Source of the DNA: Ignavibacteriota bacterium
GTDB taxonomy: Bacteria > Bacteroidota > Ignavibacteria > UBA10030
Assembly: GCA_003142575.1 (NCBI GenBank)
Contig: PLMS01000069.1
Location: 40,703-75,857, forward strand
Direction: 5' to 3'
DNA length: 35,155 nucleotides
Part shown: positions 21,882 to 30,285 of the stretch, piece by piece
Layout: each line of letters begins with the position of its first letter
Position numbering within the stretch: the stretch's first letter is position 1
Notes under the pieces: model-generated
Told to the model about the DNA's origin: nothing
What the model saw: only the letters and a program-made list of their open reading frames with translations
Databases searched by the model: none
Position numbers and translations under genes: made by a program

Positions 21882-24410
21882 TTATGCCGCAAATTTATTG
21901 AGAGATACAAAGTCTTTGATGTAATCTGGTATTGCTTTGCGGAGTTCTGGTGATAGTTTCTTGAACGCTTCACCATACGGCGTTACATTCAAATAAGCAA
22001 AATTACCTTTGTCTATAATGTCTCTAAACTCGGGATCAACAATATATGCCTTGAATACGGTCTTTGCATAGGAAAAATATTCTTCTTTCGGCAAATAGCG
22101 GCTGTCGAATTTGTCAAACTCTTCGTCAAGAAGCTCATTCTTGGATTTGAAATAGGGGATCATTCCGAAAATCTTTTCAATGATTTCCCGCATAGTTACT
22201 CGGCGGTCGATATGAATCGAAGCACGCAATTTATCGAGCGTAAAATATTCTTCAGGTTTATCTAAGATATTCTGCTCGATGAAATCCAAAAGTTCATGCC
22301 ACTGTCCTTGTTCAGCCTGTTCTTTGATTGCAGGATGCTGAATAATCGTTTGTTCAAATTTTTCAAAGAACATCCGATCAACCTTCATCCCTTCAAGGCC
22401 GATTGAGATATGCTCTAATGTTTTTATTTCATCTTTGCGAGTGCTGTCATAGCCATCTATCCCAGACGGCTCAGATATCTGCATCTGTTTTGAACCACCG
22501 GAGGAATACTTCGGCAGCGCCAGTACTTCATCGTAATTAAATTTCTCTTCAAAGTACTCACAATTGGCAAAGTAATCGAACATTTTGAAATGCTCTTTTT
22601 GCTTTTCACCTATCTGTGCTTTCGTTTGAGCATCGGTCATTTCCTCAGAGAAATTGTGTTTCCGTGTTCCACGTCCTTTGATCTGGATAAAATCAGTCGG
22701 TGAAAAGATGGGACGCATAAGGCAAAGATTGAGAATATCCGGACAGTCATATCCGGTGGTCATCATACCAACAGTGACACATACTCTGGTCTTGCAGGTT
22801 TTATAATATGGATTAAAATTGCCAGAACCGGAGAGTTTATTGTTTGTGAAGTTGATCGAGAATTGTTGGGAATCAGTAATGCGCGAGGTCACCTGAATCG
22901 CGAAGTCGGAATTATATTTATTGGGAAACATTCGATCTGCATATTCATTGAGAAGTTGCGTCATTTTAGCTGCATGGTTTTGCGATACACAGAATACAAT
23001 GGTTTTGCCGATTTCACCTGTTATTGGATCTTTCAGAGCATTTTCAAGAAAGGAATTACAAAAAACTTTATTTGTATTATCCGAAAAGAATTTCTTTTCA
23101 AAGTCTTTCGGAATAAAAGTCTCTTCAACTTCCTCACCGTCCTCGTTTTGGGAAATAATGGAATAACCCTGCTCTGACAGAAGCTGTGTCGTGATCTCTG
23201 TCCGCGCGTCCACAACAATTGGATTTACAAGAAAACCTTCTTTGACGCCATCCAACAGTGAATAACGAAATGTCGGTTCGCCATTTTCGCATCCGAATGT
23301 TTTATAAGAATCTAAAAGGAGCCGTCGTTCCAGTTCACGTGGGTCATTATCCCCGAGGTCAGCGGTATCAATATGCTTAAGATAATCTTTTGGTGTTGCA
23401 GTAAGACCTAGTTTGAAGCCGATAAAATATTCAAACACTGCTCTGCTGTTTCCACCAATACTCCGATGGGCTTCATCGGAGATAACCAGATCAAAATCAT
23501 CGGGCACAAAAAGACGTTTATATCTGTTTTTGCCGATAAATGTTTGAACTGTTGAAACGACAATCTCAGCTTTGCGCCAATCGTCACGGTTCTCTTTATA
23601 AATAACCGTTTTGTAATCGTTTTTCAATAGAAGAACAAATGCCTTATATGCTTGATCTTCAAGTTCGAGTCGATCTACAAGAAAAAGAATGCGTCGGGCA
23701 TTACCTGTTCGGAGGAAAAGTTTAATCACCGCTGCCGAAACAAGTGTTTTACCTGTTCCGGTTGCCATTTCGAAAAGAAATCGATCATCTCCGATGCGAA
23801 CAGATTTTTGAACCGACTCTATTGCAAGAATTTGATATTTTCGTAAAAAGCGTAGCTTGTTAATTTCAATGCATGATTTTTGCGTCTGCTCATTTTGGTA
23901 TGAAGGATCATTTTTATAGTCAGGTTTTTGAGTAAGAACGATATAATCATCTGCAACTGTCTCGGTAACGAGCTTGTTTCTATCTGGCTTGAAACTGGAA
24001 TATCCCTTGACTGATTCAGGCGAAGGGAGGAGGCTGATAATGTGTGGATTACCTCGTTCTAAGTCCCAGAGGTAATGAATATTGCCATTGGACAAAATGA
24101 TAAAACGGCAATTCTGAGAATTAGCATACTTGCGGGCTTGTTCTTTTCCGAATAAAGGATTTTTATCCTCTGCTTTTGCTTCAAGTACAATAAATGGAAA
24201 TCCTTTTGCATCAAGTAAAAGAAAATCGACAAATCCATTTTTAGTCTTTTCAAAATCTTCACCATAATCGTTAAGCGATGAAGCGGTCAATTTGACATTA
24301 TTTTCGAGAAGGATGTTGGCTTTACCATCTGCAGAATCAAAGAATCTCCATCCAGATTCTTCAAGGAACTTGTTTATTTTTATTCGTGCTTTCGCTTCTT
24401 TTTCTGCCAT
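21882..24410 (-). CDS. hsdR: Type I restriction enzyme, motor and endonuclease subunit
   Basis: The 842-residue HsdR translocates DNA and cuts it when sites are unmethylated. The N-terminal PD-(D/E)xK nuclease reads GFVDFLLL with D62 and VLEAKAED with E77 and K79. The helicase core has Walker A ATGTGKT (about 216-222), DEAH (SDEAHRS, about 312-315), TATPKDY and a C-terminal RecA-like part with KGRGTRKH. A helical C-terminal region follows, as expected for binding the M2S complex. A TTG six bases upstream (24416) is possible, but ATG 24410 gives the normal MAEKEAKARIK start. The product is complete and shows no inactivating change. The nuclease depends on the M-S partner, which is frameshifted in this sequence. 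Confidence 0.93.
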   Translation of the reverse strand: MAEKEAKARIKINKFLEESGWRFFDSADGKANILLENNVKLTASSLNDYGEDFEKTKNGFVDFLLLDAKGFPFIVLEAKAEDKNPLFGKEQARKYANSQNCRFIILSNGNIHYLWDLERGNPHIISLLPSPESVKGYSSFKPDRNKLVTETVADDYIVLTQKPDYKNDPSYQNEQTQKSCIEINKLRFLRKYQILAIESVQKSVRIGDDRFLFEMATGTGKTLVSAAVIKLFLRTGNARRILFLVDRLELEDQAYKAFVLLLKNDYKTVIYKENRDDWRKAEIVVSTVQTFIGKNRYKRLFVPDDFDLVISDEAHRSIGGNSRAVFEYFIGFKLGLTATPKDYLKHIDTADLGDNDPRELERRLLLDSYKTFGCENGEPTFRYSLLDGVKEGFLVNPIVVDARTEITTQLLSEQGYSIISQNEDGEEVEETFIPKDFEKKFFSDNTNKVFCNSFLENALKDPITGEIGKTIVFCVSQNHAAKMTQLLNEYADRMFPNKYNSDFAIQVTSRITDSQQFSINFTNNKLSGSGNFNPYYKTCKTRVCVTVGMMTTGYDCPDILNLCLMRPIFSPTDFIQIKGRGTRKHNFSEEMTDAQTKAQIGEKQKEHFKMFDYFANCEYFEEKFNYDEVLALPKYSSGGSKQMQISEPSGIDGYDSTRKDEIKTLEHISIGLEGMKVDRMFFEKFEQTIIQHPAIKEQAEQGQWHELLDFIEQNILDKPEEYFTLDKLRASIHIDRRVTMREIIEKIFGMIPYFKSKNELLDEEFDKFDSRYLPKEEYFSYAKTVFKAYIVDPEFRDIIDKGNFAYLNVTPYGEAFKKLSPELRKAIPDYIKDFVSLNKFAA

Positions 24411-24563
24411 TTTCAAATCGATTGGTTCTTAAATGTACTGATATTTTTGCAGTCCCCATGAAGAGCAATGGAGCAAATCCCCAAAATCAGCAAGAAAGGG
24501 AACCACTTGAGTAAAGTGTAGTATTAATTGGTTTGAGAATCAAGGAGTGGAGTATATCAGTAG

Positions 24564-24582
24564 GGGCGAAGTGCCTTCGCCC
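24564..24582. repeat. Palindromic intergenic unit
   Basis: GGGCGAAG, TGC loop, CTTCGCCC: an 8-bp hairpin in the gap between hsdR and the ABC gene. It lies 28 nt from the next palindrome and resembles a short REP-type unit; it could also stall transcription, but no U-tract follows on either strand. Confidence 0.6.
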
Positions 24583-24609
24583 ATTGATTTGTCAGTAGAG
24601 GCAGAATAG

Positions 24610-24629
24610 GGGTTCAATATATTGAACCC
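24610..24629. repeat. Perfect 20-nt palindrome
   Basis: GGGTTCAATA followed by its exact complement, without a loop. It sits 21 nt after the stop-proximal end of the ABC gene (stop at 24650-24652) and could be a repeat element, a terminator stem or an operator. The remainder of 24417-24649 shows no gene. Confidence 0.6.
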
Positions 24630-24649
24630 GTACGATTTTGGAATGTGTG

Positions 24650-25540
24650 CTACAATGTTGCTTCTCTGAGGCGGCGAGAGATATCCTTGAGCGACGTCCA
24701 GCTTTCCATTAACTCTGGAAGATATTCTGAAGATGTGATAAATGTCCAGATATATGCTACAATCGAATAGATACTCCCGGTTGTAAAATCGTCAAGGTCG
24801 ATCGATATGTAAAGAACAACGAGGAAGATGCCCAGGAGCATTACCCGCATAACGCCGAAATTGAGTGCCCCCCAATTTGCAATTTTCTGTTTCAAGTTTG
24901 ACGATTTCTTATAATATGCACGAACCTCTTCCGGTTTCTGCGTAGAAAAGATATCATACGTGTCTTCATAGGTATCGTGCACGTCTTTTTGAATTGCACC
25001 GACTCTTTTAATATAAATTCGATTAATGAGCAGAAGCGGGAAAACAATGGTGAGACATGTGAGAGAAAGACGCCAGTCAAACATTGCGAGCGCTATCACT
25101 GTTCCGCCAATTTGAATTATCTGTTCGATGATCTCCGGAATACGATATTGAAAAAATGTGGTGTATTGTTCGGACAACTGCGCAAGTGCAGCGGTTTTTG
25201 AAGGACGGAATTTCTTTTCCACTGCGACCGAGGAGATATCCGTTGCCAGTTGAGTAAACATTGTGAGATAAATTCTCTGGTCTACAACCCGGCGAATAAC
25301 ACCGGTTCCGGAATTGATCATAAACACACCGACCCAGATGAAGAGCGGCTGCAACGTTTCACGAAGATTGACCGTCTGTCCGGAAGCGCGTTCAATTAAG
25401 GCATCGATCACTTTGCCAAACACAGCCGGCTCGATAATCCATGCAACGTGTTCAATAATCACAAGACCGATCGCGACGGATATCCCTTTTCTGAATCGTA
25501 CCAGGAGTGCAGAGAGCTGTAATGTGTTTCTTGATTTCAT
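24650..25540 (-). CDS. ABC transporter six-helix transmembrane protein without ATPase domain
   Basis: This 296-residue protein (ATG at 25540; a GTG one codon upstream is possible) is an exporter-type ABC membrane domain with six hydrophobic segments. Cytoplasmic loop features are present (DVHDTYEDTYDIFSTQKPEEVRAYY). It ends TSLKDISRRLREATL, where a nucleotide-binding domain would normally begin. No ABC ATPase follows in the window, so it belongs to the ABC_membrane_3-like group that lacks its own ATPase, or it is the 5' half of a split gene. Its partner and substrate are unknown. The adjacent DoxX gene is about 100 nt upstream on the same strand. Confidence 0.8.
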   Translation of the reverse strand: MKSRNTLQLSALLVRFRKGISVAIGLVIIEHVAWIIEPAVFGKVIDALIERASGQTVNLRETLQPLFIWVGVFMINSGTGVIRRVVDQRIYLTMFTQLATDISSVAVEKKFRPSKTAALAQLSEQYTTFFQYRIPEIIEQIIQIGGTVIALAMFDWRLSLTCLTIVFPLLLINRIYIKRVGAIQKDVHDTYEDTYDIFSTQKPEEVRAYYKKSSNLKQKIANWGALNFGVMRVMLLGIFLVVLYISIDLDDFTTGSIYSIVAYIWTFITSSEYLPELMESWTSLKDISRRLREATL

Positions 25541-25637
25541 CACTTACCCTGCCAATTCCATTTTATTATTCATCTTCTGTAAATTAAATTACTAGGGTTG
25601 TTCTTCTTCGAGCGTCTTGTCTGTAAAATTCATCTGC

Positions 25638-26018
25638 CTATTTATCCACGCTCCATTTGACTCCGCCCCGGCAGGAGATGAAAAGGAAAACAAAGCAGTA
25701 GAGAACAGCCAGTTCGCCCTGGTTCAGCGCAGGGAGTAAGAGAGATCCATGCTGGAACTTCCAATGAAACTGGAAATAAGCCACAGCCATCATACCGCTG
25801 CAGAGGAAAGCCGCCAGGCGTGTCCAAAATCCCAGCATCACAGCCAGTCCGCCGATGAGTTCTATGATCCCGCCAATCCAAAGTTGAGACCCGATCGGCG
25901 GCTGGAACTGGGAAAACACACCGAAGATTATTTGGGCGCCATGGAAGGAAAACATGAAACCTGCTGCAATGCGCAGCAAGGCGTAGGTGTAGTCCGCATA
26001 CTTTTCAGACTTTTTCAT
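25638..26018 (-). CDS. DoxX family membrane protein
   Basis: The 126-residue protein has four membrane segments and DoxX features: LLRIAAGFMFSFHGAQ, WIGGIIELIGGLAVMLGFWTRLAA, and ALNQGELAVLYCFVFLFISCRG. DoxX proteins are poorly characterised and linked to redox homeostasis. The ATG at 26016-26018 is preferred over the one at 26028-26030 because GGAGA (complement of 26024-26028) lies exactly 5 nt before it, whereas the upstream ATG has no ribosome-binding site. It lies about 100 nt from the next gene and may be transcribed with the mannosidase upstream. Confidence 0.9.
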   Translation of the reverse strand: MKKSEKYADYTYALLRIAAGFMFSFHGAQIIFGVFSQFQPPIGSQLWIGGIIELIGGLAVMLGFWTRLAAFLCSGMMAVAYFQFHWKFQHGSLLLPALNQGELAVLYCFVFLFISCRGGVKWSVDK

Positions 26019-26127
26019 ATGTGTCTCCATTGTTCATTATGAGTTTTTCATTGACTTAGGTACCTGGAATGACGAACGAAATGCAATGTAAATTGAGCAC
26101 ACCTCTCCGAAACCAATGTCAGATTTA

Positions 26128-29100
26128 TCACTTGCTGCTTTTTTTCTTCGGCGCTTTCAGCGTAAGTTTCAGCGTTCGAATCTCAAACGGCTTAAACTTG
26201 ATCGGTAATTTAGATTTCGTAACCTTGTGCGGCTTCTCATCGATTTCAAGGAGATTACATTCAATGATGCTTGCCGTATCAATACCGAAGTGAAGCGATG
26301 TGTCTGTGGACATTCCATGAGCTTCATGCATCCGAATGATAACGGCATCGCTTTCTTCCGCTTTCTTGACCGAATCGACGATGATGCTGGGTTTCGAGGA
26401 TTCCATAAGAGATGGAATTCCTTCCACGAGAATATTGGGGAACACCAACACAGGATTATTCAGCTCACGTGCATGCTGCACCGTACGTCCTTTCATCCAA
26501 TCGCCGTTGTGAGGATAGAGCGCATAGCAGAACGTATGTTCGCCTTGATCGATCAAACTCTCATCAGAGCGCGACGGGTCGATCGGGTTTGGATAGTGCG
26601 GCGAACGGAGCAGTGTAAGCCGCAGGGTGTTTCCCTTTGCATCGTATCCATATTTGCAGTCGTTCAAAAGACTGACGCCATACTTTGCATCCGACATATC
26701 TGCCCACTGCTGCGCGGGCACTTCAAATTTCGCCTTATCTTCTTCCGTGCGCGGCTTCGATGATCGCTTGATTGCACCGAATTGAATTTCGTACGTTGCA
26801 CTGGATGTTTTCATGTTGAAAGGGAAAGCGACTTTCATCAACGTCTGCTTTTCATGCCACCGGATATGGGTCTGGAAATCAATGCGCGGCGTTTGATGGT
26901 AGAAGTGCACATCCTGCGAGAGAGCAGATCCGTTTTCGGTCTTCATTTCAATCCGAATTGTCGCTCGCAATGGACCGTGTTCTATCATTTTTATCTGTTT
27001 TACTGTCCACAACTCGGTTTTATGTTTTTCAAAATCAGCATCGATGTTCCAGGCTTCCCATAGTTTCGGTATGTCGCGGAAGGTGATGAGGGAATTGGCA
27101 CGTTTTCCTTTTTCGAGAAGCTCGCGACGGAGATGTTTTGCGTACAGTGAGCTGAATGATCCCTTGTTGTCGAGGCGAACTCTGAAATAGGGAGTTTCGA
27201 TTCCATGAGTTGATGCCTTCCATGGTTCGGATGCACTTGCAGCAGTCGGTTGAGCATGAACAATAATCTGCTTGAATCCGAAAGACGGTATGTCTTTTAC
27301 GAAACAAAGAAGTTTTTGTCCTTCCTTGGTCCGCTCTACTACTTGATGTTCGACCGGCTGAGCATGAACATCTTCCACTGAAAAATGTTTTTCACAGGAT
27401 TTCAAAGAGAGTTCAACATACGCACTTCGCTGCCAATTCAGTGAATTGAAGACTGTAAAAGAGAAATCCGTTTTGCTCTTCTTTGCCGGCTGAGAGATTC
27501 CTTGTATGCATTGTGCCATGACGGCAGAGCATGTTGTTCGGATGGCTTGATAGTCTTGTTGAGCATCTTTATACGCGTCTGCGATAGCAATGCCGGGAAG
27601 GAGATCATGGAATTGGTTCAGAAGAAGCTTCTTCCAAGCATGCTCAAGTTCTGTCCGCGGATAACGCCGCGCAGCAGCGTTCTTTCCATACAACAGTGCA
27701 AGCGTGGAGAGAAGTTCGGATGTATATAACAGTGTTTCACACTCACGATTTTCTTTCTTGATCCACGCCTGAGTCGTGTAGGTGCCCCTGTGTGTTTCAA
27801 GGTACAGTTCATTATTCCATGTTGGGTACTCTGCAGACGGCTCTTCCAATTGCTTGAAGAACTCTTGAACCGTGGAAAGGTGAGAAGCAGGCAGTCCGAT
27901 AATGTTTTTTAAAACGACTGCAAATTCCAGATTCTCCTTTGTCGGCCCGCCGCCGCCATCACCGTACCCAAATGTTTGAAGGATCGGAGATACAGGCGGC
28001 TCTTCCTCTGCCGGGGCTCCGCTTTGCTGGAGAAACTTGGGCGTGATCTGTGCTTCAAGTCCGAGAGGGGAAAAGTGTGTGAGAACTTTTGATTTATCGA
28101 TTCCTTGCCACCAGAACGATGTATACGGAAATTCCGTTGTATCGTTCCATGAAAGTTTAGACGAATAAAAATTTGTGATCCCGGCTTTCAGGAGAATCTG
28201 CGGCAGCGCCCAATTGAATCCGAAGGAATCGGGAAGCCAGAGAGTGTTTGAGTCGATGCCGAATTCTTCCTTGAGAAATCGTTTCCCGAATAAAATTTGG
28301 CGAACGAGAGATTCACCGTTTGGAATGTTGCAGTCGGCTTCCGTCCACATTGCGCCGAGTGGTTCCCATCTGCCTTCAGTAACGCGTTGTTTGATCTGCT
28401 TATAAAGATCAGGATAGTGTATTTTTGTGAATTCGTACAGTACCGGTTGACTTTGAGAATATTTCAGCTCAGGAAATTCTTCCATCAATCGTAATACTGT
28501 TGAAAATGTACGGCCGCATTTTCTCACCGTTTCTTGGAGTGACCACATCCACGCGGTATCGATATGCGAATGCCCGATGAGATGAATCATGCCTGGAAGA
28601 TTTGTCTTGTGTTCCGTTTCAAGCGTGTTCAGAAGAAAATTATAGGCGCGCCGGATAGCGTTAGGATATTCTTCGCTTCCGGGTCTGAAATATTTCAGAA
28701 AAATGAGTGTCCGGCGAATCAGATCTCGAATCTCTTTCGAGTCATCTGAACCATGGTCTACATATTTTTCAAGGTCATGGAGAACATTCAACGCGCTGTC
28801 TAATCGGCGTGCTGTTGTATCCAGCACCGCGAGTTCCGCGATACCGAAGATGTTATGTTCGTGCTTCCTTCCGCTGTACGCTTGAACGGCAATAACGAAT
28901 CGTTCGTTGAGTTTTGATTTTTCACAGATCAGTATCTCGTTGTGATACTGGTTGATGCCGTGGAACGGTTTTCCATTGAGGTAGAGGAGTGCTTCAGGAA
29001 AATCAAGAAGCAGAACAAGAGGTTTTCCTGCAAACTTCTCCGTCACGGTGATGGTCTGCCGGAACCAATAGGTTCGATCGTATTTTCCCCAGTGGAAAGG

Positions 29101-29256
29101 AATGCGAATCGATGTCCACGATTTATCGTTCAAGGGAACTGATGCAGCGTAGGGGACATCGCCCTCTTTCATCTTCCAGTCCGAAAGTATCGTCCGCACA
29201 GGATAGATAGAATCTTTGATAAGAGGATGTATTTGTTCAAGCAGATCAATTGCCAT
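26128..29256 (-). CDS. Alpha-mannosidase, glycoside hydrolase family 38
   Basis: The 1042-residue enzyme hydrolyses alpha-linked mannose. The N-terminal beta domain (1-220) precedes the catalytic barrel, with GHSHIDTAWMW at 228-238, where H231 and D233 are zinc ligands. WLPDSFGF carries the nucleophile D343, followed by FYSSKLSWND and FGYGDGGGGPTKENLEF. The C-terminal beta-sandwich domains end in KPFEIRTLKLTL. No signal peptide is visible (MAIDLLEQIHPLIKD), so it acts in the cytoplasm, probably on mannosides imported by other systems. The length agrees with bacterial class II mannosidases. It does not share a recognisable pathway with its neighbours. Confidence 0.95.
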   Translation of the reverse strand: MAIDLLEQIHPLIKDSIYPVRTILSDWKMKEGDVPYAASVPLNDKSWTSIRIPFHWGKYDRTYWFRQTITVTEKFAGKPLVLLLDFPEALLYLNGKPFHGINQYHNEILICEKSKLNERFVIAVQAYSGRKHEHNIFGIAELAVLDTTARRLDSALNVLHDLEKYVDHGSDDSKEIRDLIRRTLIFLKYFRPGSEEYPNAIRRAYNFLLNTLETEHKTNLPGMIHLIGHSHIDTAWMWSLQETVRKCGRTFSTVLRLMEEFPELKYSQSQPVLYEFTKIHYPDLYKQIKQRVTEGRWEPLGAMWTEADCNIPNGESLVRQILFGKRFLKEEFGIDSNTLWLPDSFGFNWALPQILLKAGITNFYSSKLSWNDTTEFPYTSFWWQGIDKSKVLTHFSPLGLEAQITPKFLQQSGAPAEEEPPVSPILQTFGYGDGGGGPTKENLEFAVVLKNIIGLPASHLSTVQEFFKQLEEPSAEYPTWNNELYLETHRGTYTTQAWIKKENRECETLLYTSELLSTLALLYGKNAAARRYPRTELEHAWKKLLLNQFHDLLPGIAIADAYKDAQQDYQAIRTTCSAVMAQCIQGISQPAKKSKTDFSFTVFNSLNWQRSAYVELSLKSCEKHFSVEDVHAQPVEHQVVERTKEGQKLLCFVKDIPSFGFKQIIVHAQPTAASASEPWKASTHGIETPYFRVRLDNKGSFSSLYAKHLRRELLEKGKRANSLITFRDIPKLWEAWNIDADFEKHKTELWTVKQIKMIEHGPLRATIRIEMKTENGSALSQDVHFYHQTPRIDFQTHIRWHEKQTLMKVAFPFNMKTSSATYEIQFGAIKRSSKPRTEEDKAKFEVPAQQWADMSDAKYGVSLLNDCKYGYDAKGNTLRLTLLRSPHYPNPIDPSRSDESLIDQGEHTFCYALYPHNGDWMKGRTVQHARELNNPVLVFPNILVEGIPSLMESSKPSIIVDSVKKAEESDAVIIRMHEAHGMSTDTSLHFGIDTASIIECNLLEIDEKPHKVTKSKLPIKFKPFEIRTLKLTLKAPKKKSSK

Positions 29257-29574
29257 AATGAGTCACTTTAAGATAGCTATGAGAAAACGTGGTGGAAAAT
29301 ATAGATTCTTAACGAAATGAGCAAATGGAAAATGGCAAATAATAAAAATTTATTTCCGGGATAAGCACGGCAAAAGACAGCAGGATCTGTTGTTTTTGAG
29401 TGAATGGAGTTGAAAATTGGGAAAAATGCCAATGAATCAGCGAAAAAACAGATTATGGAACTCAATATAGTTGAAAATATGAATTCTTCGGAATAATGGA
29501 GGGATGAAAGATTTTTTTTCTGTTGCATTGTGGAAGTAGCGCTAACGGGAATCCTTGTCCGCCTTCCAATTCGC
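29257..29574. other. AT-rich intergenic gap, no gene
   Basis: The gap separates the mannosidase start from the tetR promoter. Short frames on both strands have low-complexity, Phe- and Ser-rich translations with no ribosome-binding site. I see no RNA gene or clear terminator. Confidence 0.5.
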
Positions 29575-29604
29575 TTGTTTTGTAAAATATAAACATTTAT
29601 ATTG
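29575..29604 (+). promoter_or_regulatory. Possible Bacteroidota-type promoter of tetR
   Basis: TTG at 29575-29577 and TATATTG at 29598-29604, 20 nt apart, resemble the -33 TTG and -7 TAnnTTTG elements, with one T missing. The operator-like palindrome begins at the next base, as expected for self-repression. Confidence 0.3.
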
Positions 29605-29623
29605 TATCTAACAATGTTAGATA
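29605..29623. promoter_or_regulatory. TetR-type operator candidate O1
   Basis: Perfect palindrome of 8-3-8: TATCTAAC, AAT, GTTAGATA. It lies 18 nt before the tetR start codon, next to a promoter-like sequence. A close match occurs at 30239-30257. Confidence 0.65.
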
Positions 29624-29641
29624 ATATAACGATAGTGCACT

Positions 29642-30220
29642 ATGAGTCATATTGAAAGAAGATTGAAAGATAAAGAGGAGATGAAACAAAGCATTCTTGA
29701 TGCCGCAAGAAAAATTGCCGGCAAAGAAGGATGGCAAGCTGTTACTATAAGAAAAATTGTCGACGAAATTGAATACACACCTCCGATTGTATACGAATAT
29801 TTTGAAAATAAGGAAGCTCTCTTTAAAGAACTGATTTATTTCGGTTTTCACATGGTGCACAAGGATATCGAGAAAGCGAAACAAAACGAAAGTGACCCCA
29901 AAAAATTGTTAACAAACATTTCTCTCGTATATTGGAACTTTGCTCACAAGAACATGGATTTGTTTCAATTGATGTTTAGTCTCGAACGGCCTACTCCGAG
30001 CAAAGAAATGATGAACATTTTCAATCTCTCAGAAAATATTTTTTTAGAACTCGCGAAGAACAATAAAAAATTGTCGCAAGAACTGCTTATGAACTGGGTC
30101 TGTCTTAATCATGGGGCGATATCGTTGCTAATGCAATTGCCGTCCCCTCCACATTTTTTGAAAAAAGATCCAAGAGAATTGTATATCAGTATTATTCAAC
30201 GATTTATTTCCAGTTTATGA
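29642..30220 (+). CDS. TetR/AcrR family repressor
   Basis: The 192-residue regulator has an N-terminal helix-turn-helix (ILDAARKIAGKEGWQAVTIRKI, then EIEYTPPIVYEYFENKEALF), the signature TetR DNA-binding domain. The helical C-terminal ligand-binding domain diverges, as usual. It lies at the head of a TolC-MFP-RND operon on the same strand, so it most likely represses this efflux system and its own gene through the palindromes at 29605 and 30239. The inducing ligand is unknown. The ATG at 29642 is 18 nt after the first palindrome. Confidence 0.93.
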   Translation: MSHIERRLKDKEEMKQSILDAARKIAGKEGWQAVTIRKIVDEIEYTPPIVYEYFENKEALFKELIYFGFHMVHKDIEKAKQNESDPKKLLTNISLVYWNFAHKNMDLFQLMFSLERPTPSKEMMNIFNLSENIFLELAKNNKKLSQELLMNWVCLNHGAISLLMQLPSPPHFLKKDPRELYISIIQRFISSL

Positions 30221-30238
30221 AACCTTTTTTTGACCGGT

Positions 30239-30257
30239 CGTCTAACTAAGTAAGATA
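30239..30257. promoter_or_regulatory. TetR-type operator candidate O2
   Basis: CGTCTAAC, TAA, GTAAGATA: 13 of 16 arm bases agree with the palindrome at 29605-29623 and the spacing is the same. It lies between tetR and the outer-membrane gene, 28 nt before the latter's start. Confidence 0.5.
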
Positions 30258-30285
30258 TTATCACAACAATATAATCGGCAGCATT

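Noticed and set aside
24564-24629. Intrinsic terminators between hsdR and the ABC gene
   Set aside because: The hairpins lack a following U-tract on either strand, so they are listed as palindromic repeats only.
29277-29528. 83-residue minus-strand frame in the gap before tetR
   Set aside because: Low-complexity Phe/Ser/Ile-rich translation, no ribosome-binding site, no family pattern.
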